Source: Leptoclinus maculatus
Lineage: Eukaryota; Chordata; Actinopteri; Perciformes; Stichaeidae
Assembly (NCBI GenBank): GCA_032191485.1
Contig: JAVDOI010000011.1
Coordinates: forward strand, 5,188,298 to 5,252,297
Direction: 5' to 3'
DNA: 64,000 bases
The translations under genes and the position numbers were made by a program. The notes under the pieces were generated by a model. That model saw nothing but the letters and a program-made list of their open reading frames with translations. It was not told where the DNA came from and made no database searches. Each line of letters begins with the position of its first letter. Position 1 is the first letter of the stretch. Below, in pieces: positions 45,700-59,530 of this stretch.

Positions 45700-48600
45700 C
45701 ACAAAACACAGCATTGATGATGCATACTTAACTAAAACAGCCATCCTGCTTCCATCATAGTTAAATCCCTGGTAAATGTTCTTTAAATACACCGTCATTT
45801 TACTACATAACGAAAATTATAATAATTTCAGAATTAAGAGTACCCATTTAAAATGCAAGTTGAAGGGTATTCAAACATAATTTCTAATATATACAGGCTG
45901 GTGTGTCACTGGTGTGGCATAATCTAACATTTTATTTTATATATATGATATTGTTTAATTTAAATGCCGACAAAGGCTGAAAAAGGACATTTTCCAGTGC
46001 AAATGTTAACAGAATATCCTCGAGCTATTTATGTATTGCTTCAGAAAAGAAAAAAGTGGTCACACAAGGCTTTTGCCCTTTCGCAATACTATATAATACT
46101 TTACAAAATCAAAATTCTTCATACTATTCTTCATACTACATGTGCTACTCAGTGGCTGTGAACATCCTTTTAGGTCTGTCCCTTTAAATTGTGAAATGCA
46201 GTTAAATTATTGTGATCATATCAGCTCTGAGATTACTTTGACACATCAATTCAATCCAAATAGTATAGTCAAATATCACAAATCAGACTCTAACAGCATA
46301 CAACCTTAGACTTTTGATTGGGATTAGTCCAAACTCCCTTAAACCCCTTTTAAGGAACAAATGGAAGATAAGTAAAGAGCACCAGAGGGCTTCAACGTTA
46401 ATGTAACGTCCTCTTAATAATTTAGTAGTTTAGTCACACTGGTCTTAACATGAATAGAAAATGAAGCATCAACACACTGAGTGAACGGCATTTCAAATAT
46501 ATATAAATAGTGCTGACCCACTTCAGCCTAAAAGGGCTTAGTGTACGGTTTAGTTATTAAGCTGAGGTCGGTCTTTTTACAGGAAGTGAAATTTGTCTCA
46601 GACCCCTCCCCCCCATGCTGCTGGAAAAAAACATGCAGGGCTTCTTCAATGAAGATTAATGCATGTTGCAACACGCCCTTGTTGAGCCAGTACTAGCTGC
46701 CACTAGTCGTTTCTGCAGCTTTTTTTTTTTTTTTTTTTTACAGACTTGTTTCCAGGGAAAGCTGCAGTATCGCTTTTGGGAAAACCCATTAAACTCTTAA
46801 CCAGATCAAGTTTGTTCTTGTCATTTGTTTTAAATTCAATGCTGCAAGGGCTCCTTATCGTTGTGTCCGACTCCAAAGTCAAATTCTACAAACTTAAAAG
46901 GGTTCTCTGGAGTTTCAGACTTATCAAACATGGTTTCTTTTATGTGGGGGTCAGTTTCGTTTGAGATACCGTCTCCTGCTAATGGTTTCAGACTATTCCA
47001 CTGACCTACAGGTGAGCCAACAAAAGGCAAGCTGGTAAACATTGATATAAACAATGCAGGGTTTTAAATAGATTTTAAAAAACTGGCTTTGAAAAGCACG
47101 TTAATGGATTTGTTAGACCTCAATCATACACACAATGCCGATTGGTGACTTAACACTACAGGGAAACTGCACATGGCTTATTTTAAACTGTCAAAATACA
47201 TATATGGGGCAAAAAAGCCATGTAATTGAGGCTGTAAATGGGAGACACATGAAGGCGACATCCATCATAAAATAATCTTTATAAATCCCTTACTTGTCTT
47301 ACCACAGGCCAGGCAAAAACTGTCACTTATAACCAAACATTTTAAGGATTGAATTGGACATATACAGCACTCCAAAGTCCTGAAACACTCCGATCAGAAG
47401 AACTTTTAGGAGTCTGGATGAATGAAACACGAGTATATCCGCCAACTTGAGATCTTTGGCGTCACCACCTCCACAAACCTCATCCGTATAATCGGTGTGA
47501 CCATCAGCTCATAACCTCATCCTGATGGGCATCATCAGGGAAGACATGCAACCAAACTATCCTCAATGTAAAGAAGTAACATAACAAGTCTCTTGGTGTA
47601 TAAAAATATATAATTTATTGTAGATTCATAAAAAGCACGGCCAACATAACAGGTTTCCTTTTCCTATGGGATGATCAGAAATCGTCAAGCACCATTATCC
47701 TAAAAAGGTAAGAGAACAAAAGTACAATTTACACTCCGGTCGCCAACGTCAAGAATCACGTACATCGTATTTATGTTACATAAAATATCAACTTATGTCT
47801 CTTGAATCGTCGCAGTACATCAGACAGGACTTGTTAAAGGAATATGCACTTTTTTCCAAAACTGAGGGATTACTTCTGTAATTGACATTTTGTTTTGTGT
47901 TAAGGCTGTGCTTTTATTAAATATCCTTCCAGCCAAAACACTTTAAAATGTCTCACTGGTTCTGTTCTTAGTCTTGGCACCACTGCTAAATTGGGGAAGT
48001 AGGATTTTTCTGTCAGATGTATTGTTTGTTCATCAAGAGTCTAATGTTGAGCTCTCATCTGGTTACTTCAGCTCAATAAATAAAACATTAAATTGTTTAT
48101 TTATCTGTGTGGCCATGATTTAGAGCACAAGTAGTGATCTTTGCTGCTCAATTAGCATATTTTAACAAAAGTATTGATAAACTGTTGGCCAGCAGACAAA
48201 ACCTCACAGTAAACCAGATTAATGGTCTGCCATCGTAGTTTGAATTTTTAACTGGGGAAAAAAAATGCACCTCTTCCTAAAAGAGTAAGACAATAAAACA
48301 GTATTTTTTTATTTTAAAAAAGTGAGGCTCAAGTCTTGTATTTCACAGGACCTGTTCAATGCAAATGTGCATTAAAAGGATATAAATACATATGATATAA
48401 AAGGTCATGTTGCCTCAACTTCTGACCAACTTACAGGTTTTCTGCAACACCTCATGTAATGTAAGCTGCACAGGAATGAACCGCAGTACTTGGCTCCTTA
48501 CTGCAAACATCCATTAAGCCAACTTGTTTTATTTGTCAGTCCAACCTGAGGAGGTTTACGTGCAGTATCTTGCACATCAGGGCCTTTACTTCCTGATTGA

Positions 48601-50149
48601 ATTACTGAACAGAAACACGTGGGGCCGTGTGAACACGTGACTTTATATCACGTTCTAGTCTTGTAACGAGTCCTCAACACAGGCACGTGTTATATTGGAT
48701 TTGTGGGGCCACATGCACAATGGTAGTTAATGCCCTTCACATTTTATTAACCCGTACTACAGGAGGAAAGAACTTCTAAATATCTGCGACGTTGCCAAAA
48801 AAAACCTGCATTTATGTATTTTCAGCCATTTATAGTTACCTCCGCTACTTAGTTAGGCATTCCTAATATTGAAAAATACAACCATTTTATATAGAATACA
48901 TTTTGAAACCCACAGTGCCCAGAAGTGCAAATTGTTCTTAAAATAAATCCAATAATAAAAGATCAAATAATGAAAACAGAAGACTTTTAATCATATAAAG
49001 TTATTAATGTTTAATACAGAATACTTTAACCTGCAACCACGCATTAAAAAATTCTTCATATCAATCACTCGAAGTGTCGTCACAGGTCCTTCATAATAGT
49101 CAGTGCTGGTCATCTATTGCACTGGGGCACTGTGTGATCAAAACTCACAAGCTTTTCAGAATAAAACCCATCAAATAAAACCTTTTCAGAATAAAAGCGT
49201 GAGACTCTTACAAATTCATTTTAAAAAAACCACACTGGGGACAATCCTTTGTGAAAACTTGGGACTTCACCTGAGGGGGTTAGGGCACAGCCACTCTCCG
49301 GTACCCCCGGCGGTGTGGAGACACACCCCATCGCTTTTTTTCGGGGGTGATGTCCTCGTGCCCAGGTTACCGTAGCAACCTGGAGAAGATGGGGGAGAGA
49401 AGCAAGAGTGAGAAACTGAACAGAGAAACGTTTTTATTGGAAGAGACACCAATTTACTCGTTCCATTGTTTCATTTACTGGTGGAACAACATTTTGGGTC
49501 CCCTTCCACCCACTTAAAAGTTCACTTAAAAGTCCAAATCAAGTAACCCCTCCCCCCAGTTTGTTTTTTATATTTTAAGATTAGCTATTTAAAGACGCAT
49601 TGAGCTATGATTATAGTGTCAGTTACGTTGTTTTTTTAAAGATTAAATAATGGCACACTTGTGCACCAAGATATTCCATACATTGTTGACCAACACAGAG
49701 TGAAGACAGGTTGATTTACATACCTAGTTTGCTGGAAGTGGATATCCTAAAGAGATATTTCAGACTCCTATCACATTCGACCCCAGGTAATCAACAGGGT
49801 CCTGATGTAGCCTACAAACAAACTGCTACGGCTATTATGGCTGGGAAAGCATACTGGAATACGAGTAAGAACACCTAATAGGAAGTAGGAATAATCAAAG
49901 ATAAATATGTCCACATATAAATATGTATTCAAAGGAACAATATGTAAAGAAATATTAGCAAACCACATAAGTTTAAAAACAAATTCAAACCCTACAAAGC
50001 CTACATGCAATGGCTGTGGGTAGACTACAATGATTATCACCCACCTGAGTGTAAGGGGATAAACTGTGGGATGCCATGTAACTTATAAACCTGTGGATGA
50101 ACTTGAGGAAGCCTGGGTTAAATAAGTAAAATAAGCTAAGTGGTATAAC
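45700..50149. other. Spacer between the two hnRNP A0 genes
   Basis: About 4.4 kb of AT-rich sequence, including T19 at 46721-46739. Minus-strand AATAAA words (for example near 47600 and 48300) could extend the 3' UTR of the second gene. No coding was recognised. Confidence 0.45.
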
Positions 50150-50890
50150 GTTTTATTTAAAATGAACATACATAAGCATACCAAAAAGTGTTTTGTTAAC
50201 AGTAGGTTGTGTTCTCCAGACATGAAAGTATACAATATACATTAGATATTGCTACAGGTAAATGAGAAATGAACAATATACCGAAACTATTCACTATGAG
50301 TGAGGAAGAGGAGGAGAGGAAACAAGGAAACTGGATCCTGCAGTATCACGTTCCCGCCTTTGTGACCCCAAGTAAGATACAAGTTGTTTATCAGTATAAC
50401 AAAGCTATGAAATCCATTACCACAAAAAACATGCTTTCTCGTCCTCATACATTGAAAATCACACTAAGTTTACTCCAGAAAACAAAACAAAAAACGAACC
50501 TTTAATTGCTTAAAATGCAAATATTAGGATAATCAGCAACAATCCTACATCGAAATTTGCAAAAAGAAACAACGTGTGAACGCAAATAAAAAATATTCAT
50601 AACTCTAAACGACAGCTAACACGCGTCTGCGTGGGTATAACGTTACATAATAAAAAAAAATGGGATCACTGTGTTTTTATTCTTCATTTTTTTAAATGTG
50701 TCCTAGTTGAACGGCAAACTTCTGCTCGTTATTATCAGGTTTTTTCTGGGAAGTGACCTTCCTACCTGTTTGGTTTTTTGAGGTCTGGTGATTAGGGGGT
50801 TGTCTCTGTGTCCGTAATCTCTGCCCTTTAGATTAGATTTTTGGCGTCCAAATCCTGGCTGGAGGGGCAAATTTGTGTTGATTTGACGTG
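50150..50890 (-). other. hnrnpa0: 3' UTR of the second hnRNP A0 gene
   Basis: Non-coding after the TAG/TAA region at 50891, with a minus-strand AATAAA at about 50150-50156 as a possible poly(A) signal. Longer 3' UTRs are possible. Confidence 0.4.
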
Positions 50891-51829
50891 TTAGTAGCCG
50901 CCACCGCCGCCATAGCCACCGCCGCCGCCACGTGGGTAACCACCACCGCCACCTCCTCCGCCGCCTCCTCTGTTGTAGGGAGCAGCGCTCCTCTGGCCAC
51001 CGAAGGGGGGCCCTTTCATGGGGCCGTAACCAGAAGAATGCTGGCCGTAGCCGCTGCCAAACTCGTTGTAGCCGTTTCCACCTCCGTAGCCACTGCTCTG
51101 GTCTGCGTAACCACCGCCATATGGCGCTCCGTAGCCACCGTAGCCGCCACCGCCGCCTCCACCACCGTTGTAGCCTCCGCCATTTCCGTAGTTGTAGCCT
51201 CCGCCGTACTCCCTGCCGTAGCCATTTTGATTTCCCCTCATGCCCCTACCGCCCCTGCTGCCTCTCGGCGACATGCCGGTTCTGCCGGCCGCCTGCATCT
51301 CCTGTTTGGTCAGGGCTTTCTTCACTTCGACCTTGTGTCCGTTGACCGTATGGAACTTCACCACTACGGCTTTGTCTGCCGCGTCGTGGTCGGTGAAGTA
51401 AACAAAGCCGAAGCCTCGCTTCTTTCCGGTCTCCTTCTCCGAGATGACTTCGGCCTTCTCGATTTCGCCGTACTGCGAGAAGTACTCGCTCAGGTGCTCC
51501 TCTTCGATGTCGTCCTTCAGGCCGCCGACGAAGATCTTCTTCACCTTGGCGAGGGCCTCGGGTTTGTTGGCGTCTTCTCGCGCCACGGCCCGCTTCACCT
51601 CGACCGCGTTGCCGTCGACGGTGTGAGGCCTAGCCGCCATTGCTGCGTCAGCCTCCTCCGGCGAGGAGTAGGTCACGAAGCCGAAACAGCGGGACCGCTG
51701 CAGCTGCTTGTTCACGACGACGACGCAGTCGGTGAGAGAGCCGTACTGCTCGAAGTGCTTCCGCAGGCCATCGTCGTCGGTGTCCACGTTTAGACCGCCG
51801 ACGAAAAGTTTGCAAAGCTGGTCAGTCAT
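50891..51829 (-). CDS. hnrnpa0: hnRNP A0, canonical-like copy (intronless)
   Basis: Uninterrupted frame of 312 residues. RRM1 has CKLFVGGLNV, DCVVVVN and RCFGFVTYS. RRM2 has KIFVGGL, RGFGFVYF, DHDAADKAVVVKFH and EVKKAL. An RGG segment (PRGSRGGRGMRG) and a Gly/Tyr-rich tail with SSGYGPMKG and APYNRGG complete it. RRM residues are closer to human hnRNP A0 than those of the other copy. Human HNRNPA0 is also intronless and next to KLHL3, which supports orthology. KRAVARED again has Ala at the human Ser84 position. Same-strand tandem arrangement with the 44400-45350 copy. It has a TATA/CRE promoter. Whether the pair is hnrnpa0a/b or hnrnpa0 plus a like gene cannot be settled here. Confidence 0.94.
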   Translation of the reverse strand: MTDQLCKLFVGGLNVDTDDDGLRKHFEQYGSLTDCVVVVNKQLQRSRCFGFVTYSSPEEADAAMAARPHTVDGNAVEVKRAVAREDANKPEALAKVKKIFVGGLKDDIEEEHLSEYFSQYGEIEKAEVISEKETGKKRGFGFVYFTDHDAADKAVVVKFHTVNGHKVEVKKALTKQEMQAAGRTGMSPRGSRGGRGMRGNQNGYGREYGGGYNYGNGGGYNGGGGGGGGYGGYGAPYGGGYADQSSGYGGGNGYNEFGSGYGQHSSGYGPMKGPPFGGQRSAAPYNRGGGGGGGGGGYPRGGGGGYGGGGGY

Positions 51830-51900
51830 TGTTGAAATAACTAGGATTTAGTCAGAAGATGTGTTAAGCTCAAAATGGTGGAGGCGGATGAACGCAGCAG

Positions 51901-51928
51901 TATTTATACGGGACGCGTTGTGACGTCA
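51901..51928 (-). promoter_or_regulatory. TATA box and CRE of the second hnRNP A0 gene
   Basis: Minus-strand TATAAATA at 51901-51908, about 72-80 bases before the ATG, and a perfect palindromic CRE TGACGTCA at 51921-51928. With a start site about 25-30 bases after TATA, a short 5' UTR of roughly 45 bases results. Confidence 0.65.
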
Positions 51929-51999
51929 GACACGAGCTTGATAATATGTAATACCTCTTCCGGTCCGCTACTCGTTCTATTGTGGGACAAAAGACGACA

Positions 52000-54519
52000 G
52001 ATGCTTCCATTAAAACGTATAAAAACACTGAATTTAAGTTACTAAAAATATAAATAATACTACGGCATACTAAAGAAAAAATAACGTTGTAGTATTATGA
52101 CGGTGTATGTCAAAATGCATCGATCAATTGCTGTCGTGCTAATATTTATAAATGCTAATAAAAAGACAAACAAAAAGCTACATTTTGGAAGTGTAAGACA
52201 CGAAGCTCCCAAATCATAAGGCCCAGTTAATAAAATGATATTTTTGGGCAACTGAATATGTTCATATTAGGTTCATGGGTTTAAAACAAAACTACCTTAA
52301 CCAAAAATGAAATGTGGAACCATGTGTGAGTGAAATTAGGTTATATCACAAAAATATACTTCATCATTTATCAGCAATAGCAGCCTGGTTAGTGCAAGAG
52401 CTCCATAACTGCACTATAGTGAATTGGGACAAAATATTTTTATTTAAGTGGACGTTTATAGCAGTGAGTGAAAAGGCAAAATTAAAAAAGCTTCTGCTAA
52501 TTCAACATGAAACCTCTTACTTGTGTTTGAATTAAAAAATCTAGAGCTAAAACACTGCACTTCTGTAATAAGTAAGTAGTCAATCAATATGCAATTAATT
52601 GTCCATTTTTGTTCATCAACCAATAGTTACATATGAGTATTTGTTTATCTGTTTATGTCACTGTAATTTTGGGCTGTTGGGGTCAAATAAAACAGTTTTA
52701 ATATGTTACATTGGGCTGTATAAACTAGTTTTGGGCATTTGTCTTACTCATTTCTTGGTTTTGATAATGAATCCTTGAATTTATAGAATGCTCAATAAAT
52801 TATATTTAGTTTCTTGCAGCCCCCCCAAAAAACTACATTTTCATGCAAGAGCACAGAAAACAACCTTACTGGAGGCCGATTTATCATCAAAATCAAGGTT
52901 TAGTTTTTATTTATGTTTATTTTACTGCTAGACCAACAACCGCCCACACAGAGCGCTGACCCCCTCCGACCACAGAGATGCAGTTTCAGGTGAAAGACAC
53001 TCGGTCACATTTCCATGTCAACAGAGTTGGGGTGAGTCGTTAATCTCGTCACACCTACCTGGGTTTATGGTAACGCTAAAATTGGAGCCCACGGAGGAAA
53101 GTAGACGCGGCAAATAATGAAACACTGAAATCAAAAGTTCACTGAAATCTTTATGAGGCATTTTGCTCATGAAACAATCCCTTTATCTATTCTACCGACA
53201 CAAATACACAGGACAGTCTGTGTCTTTACAGATACACTTCCAAATCATTTATGGACACAAATGAGGCAACTTTTGGTTTGTCAATAAACAACACATGGAA
53301 GAGATGAATGACCACAGATTGATCATGTCGAACATAAAACTGCATTTGTTTTTGTTGGACTGCTTAGTGTGGCTGTTTATGTTTACATTTTTTACAATTT
53401 AAGGGTAATTTCTTGTCACTGAAGTCCAGATTAGTTCTAATCACACTTCTCGTCCATCTATCTTCTCCAGTAGGTTTTCAGTCATAGAGGATGAGTCATG
53501 AAAAGGCAGGATTGTTCTACCAGCAGCCTAGTCAAGGTTTTGATCCGGCCTCTTAATGCCTGTTATTCAAATAAAGGCAGATACTGTGTGTGCATTGAAC
53601 TACGTAGTGTTAGCAGTATGTGTACCTCTCTGTAGAGCACAAGACTGAACAAATATCAGCACCGTCTTTCCCTTTATTGTCTTCTTCATTGTTGGAAAAA
53701 ATTGTTACAGAATTAAAACTATTTGAGCAATGTTTGATTAAATAAAAAGCAGCCAGGGCCTCATCTTTAAACAGAATAAATATCCTAAATTCACCGATAT
53801 GTACTCTCATTTAGTTGAAGAAAAAAAAAAGAGAAATTGGAAAACTGCAAATGGCAAACCTCAAACACAAAAAAAGGAAGACAATTTGTTCAATAAAAAA
53901 TAATAATAAAAAACACATTTGAGATGGTTGTCTTGTTTGAATATTGCGTAATTTTCATTATGGAAGTAAATACAGCACAATTAATATTACCAGCGTCCTC
54001 GAAGTTGAGAGTTAACTTGAGGATACTGTCGGCTATATCAGGTTTACAACACCCAAGAAAAGACTTGTTCAGTTCACAGAGCATCTTGGTAAAAGGATAA
54101 TCTTCGTTGTCGTTACTTGTCCCCAAAACTCCTGAATTTAAACACGAGGATGATCAATTCCCATCTAATATTTACATTTGAAAAGGAGCCAACTGCGGCC
54201 CGAATCAGGCTCCGTTTTCACGACCAAGGGGGGATGAAATGCAAAAAAGGTAGGCAGTTTAATCAAGAGGCTTTTAACATATCCCCCCCCCCCCAAACAA
54301 CCCACCAAAAACATGGCCAGAAGACAAAGGATGTCAACAGCATGCATCACAGAATGAAATGCTACCACATGACCAGGAGGCCAGTCATGTTTGCCTTGAA
54401 AAAGGCCCAAATCTCATGTGTTAATCTGGTAAATGGAGTGAGTTAACACAGTCCTGCACGTTTTTTCTTTAGTAACAAAGGAACACCACTAGTGAAAAGT
54501 CAAAGTAACCTCAACAGGC
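52000..54519. other. Spacer between hnRNP A0 and maea
   Basis: Mostly AT-rich with no recognised gene. A single exon-like open stretch on the minus strand at about 53983-54138 is treated under findings. C10 at 54286-54295. Confidence 0.5.
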
Positions 54520-54520
54520 T

Positions 54521-54949
54521 TTTATTTGTTGTAATAAAATCAAATAACTACCGAGCAGTTTTTCCCACCCCAACAAGTCCTTTTCTGTAGTCTCTAAACT
54601 TCAACTCGTGGACCTTTCAGATAACGAAACTGTTGATAGTCGCTGTGCTTGAATAGATCAGATCAACTTCTTGTTCTTTAGCCACGTCTAAAACCAGAGT
54701 CTCAAAGGAGAGGATCCCAGTTTCTGTGTAGTAAAACGGGAGGGGGGAAGGGAACTGGTGAACTTGCGCCAGATCGTGTTTTGGGAGAGGGGGGGTTGTG
54801 GGGAAATGCCGGGTGTGTCTGTGGCGGGGGGGGGGGGGGGGGGGGGGGCACTGGATCACAGCTCCACGGGTGGCTCTCCCGAGTAGGCCCGGTCACAGGG
54901 GATGAATTGACGGGGCCGTATTCGATACTCAGACGGGTCATCTGAGTGA
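54521..54949 (-). other. maea: maea 3' UTR
   Basis: Between the maea TGA (54950-54952) and a minus-strand AATAAA at 54521-54526. It holds a G21-type tract at 54826-54848 (C-rich in the mRNA). Confidence 0.6.
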
Positions 54950-55796
54950 TCACATGATGTAGACCTTCTCAGCCTGAGAGAAGTTGAAGACTTCTTTGGT
55001 TCTGGGACACACCACTTTGTCATCTTGGCGGATGGACAGAAGGGACTGGAAGAGATAACGAGCACAAACAACAAACGTTTAGAGGACTTTTTCTTTCTTC
55101 TGTACTGCGTTTTAAAGTATATAATACTAGTACTCTTGGATTACTCACATTGTAGCCGTAGACGTATCCATTAGGCAGCATCATGGGAGGGTTGTTTTCA
55201 TTCATGACCTCCCCAGAGATCTTACAGACTAGTCTGGAGTTGGCGCAGTGGGCCATGGGTAGCGGTTGGGCCAACTTGTTGAGGGATTTACTGCACACTG
55301 GGCAGTCTGGGTTCTTTGAGGTACCGTCCTCCTTGTAGCACTGACTGGAAGAGGCATGGAGGTTCAGGAAAATATGTGAAATCATTTGTCAATGTGTGAT
55401 GTTATTGTGGGTCTCACAGCGGACAGCGTCAGCAGAAAGAATAATCCACTCAAAGCTATTTTTTATAGCTTATTAAGTTGTATTTTCACTTTCATTAAAC
55501 AGTAGGAGCAAAGAGAAGAGGAGTAAAAGTGATGTGTGATCAAGACCTCATTTGATAGACTTAAATCGTCTGACAATTTTCACAATTTAGTTTTTCAGAG
55601 GCAACTTATCGTGGGAAACAAACTATGGTAGGATACGGAGTCTTGATGGCAGACAGACCCGCCTGGAGGGTGATAGTGAACACAGAGTTGTTTCCCAGCT
55701 GGTGCAGTCTGTAGTTGTCATATCGGAACTGCTGGATCAGCATCTTCCAGCGGGCTGGATCCAAAAGATCCTGATGGAACAGAAAGAACAAGAGAC

Positions 55797-55838
<42 letters not shown>

Positions 55839-58800
55839 GTTTTACACCGACAGCCAGTTCAAGACTTCAGACCCAGTACTCAGTGTCACACAACTCAACA
55901 CCAACATGCTATTTTGTTTCCTCTACACATACCTGCAAACTCATGAGAGGTGAAAAAGGTGACAAGCCCATAACCCTGTCAGGGGGGGCGGGGGGGGGGG
56001 GGCATGCTCCGAGAATTTTATTTTAAATATGAGCTTTAAAATGTAGCATTCTGGTGTACTCTGAGAATAAAATTAAGTGATAAGACAATATTTACTTCAA
56101 GCAAAAAACGAATGTATTATTCAGTGATTCAGCTGGCTAGTTAGCTTTTTTTTTTCAATCAATATCATTATTAACCTTTATTTAGACAAAATCCATTGAG
56201 ACAGAGGTCTCATTTTTAAAAGTTTTAGTCAAATAAAAACAAAGATAGCAAGAGTAGTGAGAACCATCGCATGTACAAAATAAAGTGATTCGTTTTCATT
56301 GAACCCTGTTACTGTATGGCTTAATACTAACTTCTAATGTTACTGTAAAGCTGTTAGAATTGTTACCCGCATTAGCAACCCGCTGAAATGAAGGTACAGG
56401 CTCTTTAACCCTCTCTCTCATTACTTCAGGGCCCTTGGGAGCAACTGCACGTGGGACTGTTGGGACTGTTAGTACACAGGCTGTGAATTACTGTCATTAC
56501 AGTGAACAGTGTCTGGCAGTGTGATGAGAGGGCATGTCAGCCCTTGTTCTTGTACTTTATCTCCTTGGAGCAGAGGCTGCATTCAGCATACCCTGCCTCA
56601 TCAATGTATTTAAAACACTGTGACAGCGGGAAGCTGTACTCACGTCTGTTTAGACCTCCACCTTCATCCAGGCCCAGCTCCACTCACAGCTCAGCCCTGC
56701 ATGAAGCTGCGCTACACAAACAGCCTCCTCTTACTGAAGCTCTTTGACCTCATCATCTCATCAGTATCTGGGCCTCATCGTCGTGGTCATAAAAGTTATT
56801 ATCACCACGAAATCGCCTCATTCTACTTTGAGTTAAACAAAACAACCTGCAACCAGATTCGCTGTTCCGGTTTAACGTTAACGAGTGACCGCGTGAACTG
56901 AACCGGAGCACGGGGGGGGGGGCAGCATGTCTCATCACGTTATGTTTTTTCCTCCTAAATAATGACGACCGTTAACAGTCGATAAAGTTTTGCATGCTGT
57001 GGACGTTATCCTTAACCCAGCAAGTCTGAACTGTAACGGAACATAACGTAACTTAAACTGTAACGGAGGGAAATGAAGACGCTGTAGACATCTTAACGCT
57101 GATTGGCCAAGACTCGACACGTCACATCAAAGATGTTTTATTGCGAAGATCACCACATCACCTTTTCTCCTCGTCTGACTCCAATCTGAGAAACGCTGGC
57201 TGGCCAGTTGACCCCCCCCCCCAAAAAAAAATAAAACTCTACAGATCTACACGATTCACGTGGATGACACGAATTCCACAGGTTTGCAGGTATGTATACA
57301 AACAATGTTTATTCACCAACATTGTTAACTACATTGCGTCCACTGGGAGTAATCAGTGTTCAGTGCGTGTCTCACCGGTCCTCCAGAAACAACATCATCA
57401 GGGTAGTTTCTGATTTTAGACTTTAGATATAAGCTCCCACAACATCGCGATGAAGACAATGGAGACCAGAATGTTTTGATTAGAAGCATAGTATACTTGA
57501 GAGGAGTTGGGCAACCGGTTCTAACATCCTGAATAACTCCAGATTTTGATTGTTTGTTTTGAACAAACTGCGATTAACGGCTCTCTGCTTCCCAAAGTGT
57601 TCTCACGACAAAGACATCCGTTGTAATGTAAATGCTTTTATCTAGATTAAGTTACAGCTACATGCTGTTATTCAGCTGGAAGCAACGGTGGCAACATTTT
57701 CATTAAACCTGATTAAATTCAGAAGTGACTTTACGTTTACATCCTCTCTGCTTGCAGAAAAAGGCTAAATGCTTTTTGAGCCTTGTTGTTGTGGTGCCTC
57801 ATATACAAGTCTGCTTCTCTGAGGGTTTTAAAGTGGAAGTTTAAAAATAACAACACTGCTATTGAAAGCAGCCAGTAAGCTAAAAGTAGCTCAAAGGGAG
57901 AGTTGAGATTATTTTTCAGAAGGCAACAGAGGCCCTCTAGTGGCTGCTCTGGTCTCAACACAGTTCCACACTGTTTTATTATTATTAATATGAATAAAGT
58001 TGATGCCAGTGAACAAGCATCCGTTATGTTTCTGATTCATCAGTTGCTGCTGTGAGTTAGCTCAAACGAGTATACCCTAATATAGAAAATACAACGCGTG
58101 TGTGTGTGATCAAATACAATCTTATGTACATATGCATAGCAGGAAAGACTGAAGGTGTCACCTTGTATGGAGAGATGTGTGTGTCTGATGGGAAGGCCAG
58201 CATGCCCATCACCTGCCGAACCTCATCCAACTGTCCACCCTCCGCTTGGCTGAAGTGCTTCCTTGCATGTCTGAGACACACAGAGACACACCAGAGGAAG
58301 ATCAGTGGGGGATGTGATGTTCGTTTAAAAAGGGAAGGTAAAAGAGTTAAATGTGTGCGTTACCTGACTGCATCCATGCGTTTGTTTTGTCTGATGAGCT
58401 CGATGAACTCCTGGATTCTCAGACTGAACTCAAGACAACTCTGCCAAAGAAACAGACGACGCCAGTGAGTCCAAACCACTGAAGTGCTGCCAAATCCTCA
58501 TAGTTCTCACTTTGCCCTTAATGAACCGTTAGAGCCGAGCAGGCAGAAAGCTGATCTCTTTCATAAAACTCCTGCAGTGCTGGTAGAGTCTGAAGATGCC
58601 TTTCAATCTTTTATCACCCAAAAGGGTTTTTGTAACAGCTGGTAGAAGTTATAAGTAACAGCTGGAACTAAAACGTATCTTCATTTGGCAGTGAACTGGA
58701 GCCAACCTAGACCAACAATTCTCAAATTCTATTTCCCCGAACATCTCAGCATCTCAAACTTGGACTCACCAAAACAAAGTAACAGTTTGAGCACAAACAG

Positions 58801-59493
58801 TGCTACATTGCAGATTATTGTTACGGGCATGGCTTTAAGTATTAGTCTTTGATTCCTGACTTGTGTAAATGAGCTACCTTCATCTTGCGCAGGCGGGACT
58901 TATTGTCGTGGCACCAGGCTAGGCAAGTGGCCGTCTCCTGCCTCTCCAGAGACTCCTCCACCTCCTTAGCTGTGAGAAACATCTCAATGTTGACCAGGTC
59001 CTAAACATACAGGAGAGTGGATGTATAGAGAGGGAAGAAGGGCATCAGAAGAACACAAGAACGTGGTGGTTCACGGTAGCACAGATTCAGAAACAAGTGG
59101 TAAACAACAGCTTAATTAACACATCAAAAAGCACAAATGTTCAGGTATCAGGACGACACAAAACACACCACATATACACAATAAATGTGTTAAACTGACT
59201 GAACTCAAAGAACTCGGGAGTCTTCTGAATGACCGTGAGACAAAACGGATCATTGACACACAGACAATCACCTCTATACCGCTCTGTCTGGCCAGTTTAA
59301 CAGCTGTGTTGTAATAGCCGCAGCGCAGCAGATGCTCCACCATCATTCGGTCCATGCGCTTCTTCTTCCACAGGTTGACTGAGGCCGGCTGGTCGCTGCT
59401 GTGCTCCTTCAAGTGCTCGATGCGACGCTTACACAGCTTGGCACTCTCGTCCTCCGCTTGGATGGACTCTGCAGCCTGCAGGACACAGACACA

Positions 59494-59530
<37 letters not shown>

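Noticed and set aside
50888..51793. 301-codon open frame on the plus strand opposite the second hnRNP A0 gene
   Set aside because: It is the antisense shadow of a GC-rich, glycine-coded gene: Ala/Val/Ser repeats mirror GGN codons. The sense frame has clear RRM motifs.
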